From contig DASRJX010000102.1 in NCBI GenBank assembly GCA_035649235.1, positions 1-6,721 of the forward strand: a stretch of 6,721 bases of DNA, in the 5' to 3' direction. The position numbers and the translations under genes are program-made. The stretch comes from DASRJX01 sp035649235. Its GTDB lineage: Bacteria > Acidobacteriota > Polarisedimenticolia > Gp22-AA2. Below are positions 1 to 4,330 of the stretch, one piece after another (the first letter of the stretch is position 1; every line of letters starts with the position of its first letter). The notes beneath the pieces were generated by a model that searched no databases, was not told the origin of the DNA, and was given only the letters and a program-made list of their open reading frames with translations.

Positions 1-1260
1 CTCCATTTCGGCAAGACCATGCCCCAGGCCGCGCTCCAGGCCGGCGGGCGCGGCCTCACCGAGGGGAAGCACCGGCAGCGGCTGCGGGGCCTGCTGGTGA
101 GCGCGGAGATCGCGCTGACGCTCGTCCTCCTCGTCGGCGCCTCCCTGCTCATGCGGTCCTTCCTGACGCTCCGGGCCCTCGACCCCGGCTTCTCGAGCGA
201 GGGACGCCTGGTCGCGGGCCTCTTCCTTCCCGAAGGCAAGTATCCCGACGCGCAGCGGATCGTCCCCTTCTACGAGGCGCTCGAGGAGCGCCTGCAGGCA
301 ATGCCGGGCGTCGAGTCGGCCGGCCTGGTCAACGTCCTGCCGCTGTCGGGGAGCAACGCCTCCAGCAACTACTCGATCGACGGCGAGGACACGTCGACCT
401 CTGACGAGCGGCCGAACGCCAACCGCCGCTCCGTCAGCCCGGGATACTTCCGGGCCCTGGGGATGCACCTCGTCAAGGGGCGCGCCTTCACGGATCGCGA
501 CAACGCCATAGCACCGCCCGTCGCCATCATCAACGAAGCGATGGCCGGCCGCCGCTTCCCGGCGGGTGACGCGCTCGGGAGGCGAATGCGGATTGGATCG
601 GGGACGACGAACACCAATCCGTGGATGGAGATCGTCGGGATCGTCGGGGACGTCCGGCACCAGGCGCTCGACCAGGCGCCGCGCGAGGAGTTCTACGTGC
701 CGTGCTCCCAGCGTCCGGTGCGCGAGATGAACGTCGTGGTGAGCGCCCGGGGGGACGCGGCCGGGCTCGCGGGCGCCCTGCGGGCGCAGGTGCGCGCGGT
801 CGATCCCGATCAGGCGCTCGCCGACGTGCAGCCGATGGAGACGCTGGTCGGACAGTCGCTGGCCCCGCGGAGAGCCGCCCTGCTGCTCCTGGGCGTCTTC
901 GCGGCGGTCGCCGTCCTCCTGGCGGCGGTCGGCCTCTACGGGCTCGTCGCCTACTCGGTCGCCCAGCGGACGCATGAGATCGGGGTGCGCATGGCGATCG
1001 GCGCGCGGGCCAACGACGTCCTGGTCATGGTGCTGCGCCAGGGCCTGTCGCTGACGGCGGTGGGAGTCGCGGCCGGGCTTGCGGCCGCCCTCGTCCTCGC
1101 GCGCCTGATGGCCGGGCTCCTCTACGGCGTCGGCGCCGCCGACCCCTGGACGTTCGTCGCGGTGCCGCTCGTTCTGACACTCGTCTCAGCGCTGGCCAGC
1201 GTCCTGCCCGCGCGCCGCGCCGCGCGCGTCGATCCGATGGCGGCGCTCCGGAGCGAGTGA
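1..1260 (+). CDS. ADOP/MacB-FtsX family ABC permease, 3' portion (5' end outside window)
   Basis: C-terminal half of a duplicated ABC-type permease in the inner membrane. The frame is open from base 1 (L-H-F-G-K-T before the Met at 19), so that Met is internal. Alignment of ALQAGGRG with ALQEGGR of the next gene (residue about 407) suggests roughly 400 residues lie upstream. The 419 visible codons hold one membrane helix (about 30-50), a periplasmic MacB_PCD-like domain (about 51-290) and an FtsX-type domain with three helices (about 293-320, 350-372, 386-405). Landmarks are LPLSG, GYFRALG, IVGIVGDVRHQALD, the cytoplasmic loop QRTHEIGVRMAIGA, and the tail RVDPMAALRSE. Family membership is well supported. 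The transported substrate is unknown, and MacB relatives act as mechanotransmitters rather than classical channels. It is followed after 19 bp by a second permease. The frame is intact with no sign of decay. Confidence 0.93.
   Translation, partial: LHFGKTMPQAALQAGGRGLTEGKHRQRLRGLLVSAEIALTLVLLVGASLLMRSFLTLRALDPGFSSEGRLVAGLFLPEGKYPDAQRIVPFYEALEERLQAMPGVESAGLVNVLPLSGSNASSNYSIDGEDTSTSDERPNANRRSVSPGYFRALGMHLVKGRAFTDRDNAIAPPVAIINEAMAGRRFPAGDALGRRMRIGSGTTNTNPWMEIVGIVGDVRHQALDQAPREEFYVPCSQRPVREMNVVVSARGDAAGLAGALRAQVRAVDPDQALADVQPMETLVGQSLAPRRAALLLLGVFAAVAVLLAAVGLYGLVAYSVAQRTHEIGVRMAIGARANDVLVMVLRQGLSLTAVGVAAGLAAALVLARLMAGLLYGVGAADPWTFVAVPLVLTLVSALASVLPARRAARVDPMAALRSE
1228..1251 (+). repeat. Direct repeat A, copy 1 (gene-end repeat)
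   Basis: Exact 24-nt match to 4283-4306, coding for the V-D-P-M-A-A-L-R tail in the last codons of the first and third permeases. The second gene carries a diverged version at 3698-3721 (RVEPMTALR). The repeat reflects recent duplication or gene conversion between array members and is a possible recombination target. Confidence 0.85.
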
Positions 1261-1262
1261 CA

Positions 1263-1270
1263 GGAGGAGG
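1263..1270 (+). promoter_or_regulatory. Shine-Dalgarno site of the second permease
   Basis: Two overlapping GGAGG cores (1263-1267 and 1266-1270) lie 9-12 bp before the ATG at 1280, inside the 19-bp spacer after the TGA at 1258-1260. This fixes the start at 1280 and leaves no room for a promoter or terminator, so translation-coupled expression with the preceding gene is likely. Confidence 0.8.
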
Positions 1271-1279
1271 ACGAGGATC

Positions 1280-3730
1280 ATGGAGACACTCCGGCAGGAC
1301 GTGCGCTACGGCATCCGCTCCCTCCTCAAGAGCCCTGGCTTCACCCTGGTCGCGGTGCTCGCCCTGGCGCTCGGCATCGGCGCGAACAGCGCGATCTTCA
1401 GTGTGGTGAACGGGGTCCTGCTCCGGCCTCTTCCGTACCCCGAGCCGGACCGCCTGATGACCGTCTGGCAGAACAATCTGAAGCGCGGCTGGCACGAGGA
1501 CGTGGTGACGCCGGCAGACTACCTGGAGTGGCGCGCCCAGAGCCGCTCGTTCGAGGCGATGGCGGCCCACATGGGCCGGGGCTTCAACCTGAGGGCGGGG
1601 AAGGAGGCGGAGCGCATCCGCGGCTCTCTCGTCTCGGCCGACTTCTTCAAGGTGCTCGGCGCGACGCCCCAGATGGGGCGCGCCTTCCTGCCCGGTGACG
1701 CCGGCGGCCAGGGCGGACGCGTCGCGCTCATCAGCCACGCGCTCTGGCAGAAGACGTTCGGCGGCGACCCGGAGATCGTCGGCCGGGCGATCACGCTCGA
1801 CAGCGAGCCGTTCACCGTCCTGGGCGTCACCCCGCCGGGGTTCGAGTTCCCCGAGTCGTCCGAGGCGTGGGCGCTCGCGCCGAAAGGCGTGCCCGAGAAC
1901 CCCTGGCTGCCGCCCGGCACCGAGATCACGACCCTGAGGGGGCTGCACTACTTCCCGGTCATAGCGCGGCTCAAGGCCGGCGTGACGCGCGCCGAGGCGC
2001 AGGCCGAGATGGACGCCATCGCCGCGCGCCAGGCCGCCGAGCACCCGGACACCAACGCCGACACGGGGGTCGAGATCGTCCCCCTGCACCAGCACCTCGT
2101 CGGAGAGGTGCGCCCGGCGCTCCTGGTCTTCCTGGGCGCCGTGGGACTCGTGCTCCTCATCGCCTGCGCCAACGTCGCCAACATGTCGCTGGCGCGCTCC
2201 GCCGCGCGCCGGCGCGAGGTCGCCATCAGGACGGCCCTCGGCGCGACGCGCGTCCGACTCCTGCGGCAATGCCTGACCGAGAGCGTCCTCCTGGCGCTCC
2301 TCGGCGGAGGGGCCGGTCTGCTCCTGGCGCTCTGGGGCTGCGATCTGCTGCTCGCCCTGAAGCCCGACACGCTCCCGGGCGCTTCCGCGGTCGGCGTCGA
2401 CGGGAGGGTCCTCCTGTTCACTGTGGTGCTGTCGGTCCTCACCGGCCTGCTGTTCGGCATAGCACCGGCCCTGCAGGCGTCGTTCTCCAGCCCGCTCGAG
2501 GCGCTCCAGGAAGGGGGCCGCTCCTCCTCCGCGGGGCCCCGGACGCGCCTGCTGAGAAGCGTTCTCGTCGTCTCCGAGATGGCGATCGCCCTCGTCCTCC
2601 TGTCCGGCTCGGGATTGCTGGTCAGGAGCTTCCTGCGCCTGCAGAGCGTCGAGCCGGGGCTCCTGATCGACAGCGTGCTGACAGTCAGGCTGTGGACGCC
2701 GGAAGCGTCGTACCCCGACGGTGCGAAGCAGTCGCAGTTCTACTCGGAGGTGCTGCGGCGCGTCCAGGCGCTCCCCGGCGTCGAATCCGTGGCCGCAACG
2801 ACCGACCTCCCGCTGAGTGGCACCGACTCGTACCTCGGCTTCCAGATCGAGGGACGGCCGTCCGCGGGCCCCGGCGATGGGCCCGAGTCGGGCCTGCACC
2901 AGGTGACGCCGGACTACTTCCGCACCCTCGGCATCCCGATTCTGCGCGGCCGGCCGTTGAACGCGAGCGACGTGGACGGGGCTTTGAGCGTCAAGGTCGT
3001 GAGCAAGACCCTGGCGGATCGCTACTGGCCGGGCGAAGACCCGATCGGCAAGCGGATCTCCTACGGCACCAACGAGAAGAACGAGCCGCAGTGGTCGACT
3101 GTCGTCGGCGTGGCCGGCGACGTCCGGCAAAAGGGCCTGCACGCCGAGCCGCGCCCGGAGGCCTACACCTCCGCGCTGCAATGGCCGTCGCGGTACATGA
3201 CCCTCATCGTCAGGAGCCCGCTCGATCCTGCGACGCTGGCGGAGGCAGTGCGCCGTGAGGTGCGCGCGGTCGATCCTGCCGTGCCGGCCTACGGCGTCAA
3301 GACCCTGCGCGAGGTGCTCGACGGGTCGCTCGCGGCGCGGCGCTTCAACATGGCGGTCCTCATGGCCTTCGCCGCGGTCGCGGTCGCCCTGGCGAGCATC
3401 GGACTGTACGGCGTCATCGCCTACATGGTCACGCAGCGCACGCACGAGATCGGCGTGCGCCTGGCGCTCGGGGCGAGGCCGGCCGACGTCCTGCGCCTGG
3501 TCGTGCGCCACGGCATGGCGCTGGCGCTCGCGGGCGTCGCCTTCGGGGTCCTCGGGGCCCTGGCGCTGACGCGCGCCCTGGCTTCGCTCCTGGTCGGCGT
3601 CGCCGCCACCGATCCCTGGACCTTCTCCACCGTCGGGCTGTTGCTGTCGGCCGTCGCCTTCCTCGCCTGCCTCGTGCCGGCGCTGCGCGCCGCCCGGGTC
3701 GAGCCGATGACGGCGCTCCGGAGCGAATGA
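1280..3730 (+). CDS. Complete ADOP-type ABC permease (MacB_PCD-FtsX twice), 816 aa
   Basis: Full-length inner-membrane permease of 816 residues, close to the roughly 800 usual for the ADOP family. Order: cytoplasmic start METLRQDVRYG; helix 1 (about 20-46, with ALGIGANSAIFSVVNGVLL); first periplasmic MacB_PCD-like domain (about 50-277); FtsX block with helices at about 279-303 (LLIACANVAN), 333-357 and 375-397; helix at about 424-450; second periplasmic domain (about 451-688, with LPLSGTDSY, YFRTLG, YWPGEDPIGKR, VVGVAGDVRQKGL); second FtsX block with helices at about 689-715, 747-770 and 782-804; tail RVEPMTALRSE. Both cytoplasmic loops that in MacB/FtsX relatives contact the ATPase are kept (RRREVAIRTALGA, QRTHEIGVRLALGA), yet no ATPase is encoded nearby. 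The start is fixed by a good ribosome binding site and by the identical layout of the third unit's start. Substrate unknown; export or cell-envelope signalling is inferred from the family only. Confidence 0.95.
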   Translation: METLRQDVRYGIRSLLKSPGFTLVAVLALALGIGANSAIFSVVNGVLLRPLPYPEPDRLMTVWQNNLKRGWHEDVVTPADYLEWRAQSRSFEAMAAHMGRGFNLRAGKEAERIRGSLVSADFFKVLGATPQMGRAFLPGDAGGQGGRVALISHALWQKTFGGDPEIVGRAITLDSEPFTVLGVTPPGFEFPESSEAWALAPKGVPENPWLPPGTEITTLRGLHYFPVIARLKAGVTRAEAQAEMDAIAARQAAEHPDTNADTGVEIVPLHQHLVGEVRPALLVFLGAVGLVLLIACANVANMSLARSAARRREVAIRTALGATRVRLLRQCLTESVLLALLGGGAGLLLALWGCDLLLALKPDTLPGASAVGVDGRVLLFTVVLSVLTGLLFGIAPALQASFSSPLEALQEGGRSSSAGPRTRLLRSVLVVSEMAIALVLLSGSGLLVRSFLRLQSVEPGLLIDSVLTVRLWTPEASYPDGAKQSQFYSEVLRRVQALPGVESVAATTDLPLSGTDSYLGFQIEGRPSAGPGDGPESGLHQVTPDYFRTLGIPILRGRPLNASDVDGALSVKVVSKTLADRYWPGEDPIGKRISYGTNEKNEPQWSTVVGVAGDVRQKGLHAEPRPEAYTSALQWPSRYMTLIVRSPLDPATLAEAVRREVRAVDPAVPAYGVKTLREVLDGSLAARRFNMAVLMAFAAVAVALASIGLYGVIAYMVTQRTHEIGVRLALGARPADVLRLVVRHGMALALAGVAFGVLGALALTRALASLLVGVAATDPWTFSTVGLLLSAVAFLACLVPALRAARVEPMTALRSE
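1369..1388 (+). repeat. Direct repeat B, copy 1 (first-helix repeat)
   Basis: Exact 20-nt match to 3839-3858, coding L-G-I-G-A-N in the first membrane helix, a strongly conserved part of the family. It marks the shared origin of the second and third units. Confidence 0.8.
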
Positions 3731-3737
3731 CTTAGAG

Positions 3738-3743
3738 GGAGGA
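3738..3743 (+). promoter_or_regulatory. Shine-Dalgarno site of the degenerate third permease
   Basis: GGAGG at 3738-3742 (GGAGGA through 3743) lies 7 bp before the ATG at 3750. The spacer from the preceding stop is 19 bp, the same length as the first spacer, and shares a GAGG(G/A)GGACG-like core with it. The translation signal of the broken copy is thus intact. Confidence 0.72.
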
Positions 3744-3838
3744 CGGCCGATGGAGACGCTCTGGCAGGACGTCAGGTACGGCGCGAGGCGGCTCCTGAAG
3801 GACCGCGCTGTGACGCTGGTCACCCAGGTGATCCTCGG

Positions 3839-3858
3839 GCTCGGCATCGGCGCGAACA
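3839..3858 (+). repeat. Direct repeat B, copy 2 (first-helix repeat)
   Basis: Exact 20-nt match to 1369-1388, in the first helix of the broken third permease. Confidence 0.8.
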
Positions 3859-3983
3859 CCTCGGTCTTCAGCGTCCTGAACGCCCTCGTGCTGCGCCCCC
3901 TGCCGGTCGAGAAGCAGGAGGAGCTGGTCGCCATCTACTCGAGCGACAAGAGCGGCGCCGACTACGGCACCTCCGGCTACCCG

Positions 3984-3991
3984 GATACAAG
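3984..3991 (+). other. Frameshift site (one base missing) in the third permease
   Basis: The bases read CCG GAT ACA AGG, giving P-D-T-R and then unrelated sequence. Adding one T after 3986 gives CCG GAT TAC AAG GAC TGG (P-D-Y-K-D-W), which continues into family-like sequence. The corresponding positions in relatives are PADYLEW (second gene) and YPEYLDW (fourth gene), so a Y/F-x-x-W pattern is expected here. There is no slippery heptamer, so programmed frameshifting is unlikely. Confidence 0.85.
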
Positions 3992-4219
3992 GACTGGCTG
4001 GAGCAGAACACGGTCTTCACGGGCCTGGCCGCGTTCGACACGATCCCTATCGCCCTCTCGACGGGCGGCGAGACGGAGCGCGGCGCGGGAGTCCTGGTCC
4101 CCGGCAACTACTTCGACCTGCTGGGCGTCAGGATGGCGATCGGCCGTGCCTTCCGGCCGGAGGAGGACGCAACACCCGGGGCGTACCCGGTGGCCGTCGT
4201 GAGCGACGCCCTCTGGCGC

Positions 4220-4240
4220 CAGCGCTTCGCGGCCCTCGTC
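4220..4240 (+). other. Deletion junction in the third permease
   Basis: ALWRQRFA, homologous to ALWQKTF in the first periplasmic domain of the second gene and to AYWRRHF in the fourth, is joined in frame to ALVALVACYLPGRRAAR, homologous to the final helix and tail. In the second gene the equivalent points are about 1.9 kb apart. The exact breakpoint cannot be set without the parental sequence; it falls at about 4228-4236, in GC-rich sequence that could have offered short homology. Confidence 0.75.
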
Positions 4241-4282
4241 GCTCTGGTCGCCTGCTATCTGCCGGGCCGCCGCGCCGCACGG

Positions 4283-4306
4283 GTCGATCCGATGGCGGCG
4301 CTCCGG
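4283..4306 (+). repeat. Direct repeat A, copy 2 (gene-end repeat)
   Basis: Exact 24-nt match to 1228-1251, at the end of the degenerate third permease. The remnant's tail matches the first gene better than the second, its immediate neighbour. Confidence 0.85.
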
Positions 4307-4320
4307 GCCGAATGACGCCG

Positions 4321-4326
4321 GGAGGA
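4321..4326 (+). promoter_or_regulatory. Shine-Dalgarno site of the fourth permease
   Basis: GGAGGA lies 5 bp (from the GGAGG core) before the ATG at 4331, in a 15-bp spacer after the TGA of the broken third unit. Because it has its own strong site, the fourth gene can be translated even though the frame upstream is broken, although translational coupling from the third unit may be lost. Confidence 0.75.
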
Positions 4327-4330
4327 TCCC

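Larger units (their letters stand above)
3750..4315 (+). pseudogene. Degenerate ADOP-type permease: frameshift plus large internal deletion
   Basis: Remnant of a duplicated permease. It starts normally (METLWQDVRYG, helix 1 with GLGIGANTSVFSVLNALVL, first 79 residues) and reads in frame to GYPD at 3975-3986. The reading then shifts: the expected Y-K-D-W continuation lies in another frame (AAG GAC TGG LEQNTVFTG from 3989). Left uncorrected, the shifted frame stops at 4200-4202 after 150 residues. The family frame continues through YFDLLGVRMAIGRAF and SDALWRQRFA to about 4231. There it jumps directly to a C-terminal end, ALVACYLPGRRAARVDPMAALRAE, stop 4313-4315. With one base restored the chain is 188 codons, against 816 in the neighbour, so roughly 620 codons are missing: most of the first periplasmic domain, both FtsX blocks except the last helix, and the whole second periplasmic domain. 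It cannot form a working permease. Assembly collapse of a repetitive array is the main alternative to true decay. Confidence 0.88.

Noticed and set aside
19..21. ATG at 19 as the true start of the first gene
   Set aside because: The frame is open to base 1, no Shine-Dalgarno site precedes it, and alignment with the second gene places this Met near residue 400 of a duplicated permease.
1261..1279. Promoter or terminator between the first and second genes
   Set aside because: The 19-bp spacer is taken up by the ribosome binding site; no inverted repeat with a T-run and no -35/-10 pair fits.
1867..3258. 463-codon + strand frame inside the second permease
   Set aside because: Out-of-frame reading of a complete, conserved gene; Ala/Arg/Gly/Pro-rich with no membrane segments or family motifs.
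1025..3934. Open frame of 969 codons on the - strand covering the end of the first gene, the whole second gene and the start of the third
   Set aside because: Its product is an Arg/Gln/His/Asp/Glu-rich low-complexity string without helices or motifs. It lies antisense to a well-supported permease in very GC-rich DNA, where stop codons are rare in such frames. It also crosses two gene boundaries and has no plausible RBS context.
3978..3995. Programmed ribosomal frameshift instead of a mutation
   Set aside because: No slippery heptamer is visible at the site, and the protein downstream would still lack most of the permease because of the internal deletion.
4133..4315. Separate 60-residue gene starting at ATG 4133
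   Set aside because: The Met is internal to the family sequence (GVRMAIGRAF), no RBS precedes it, and the frame is the shifted continuation of the broken third permease.
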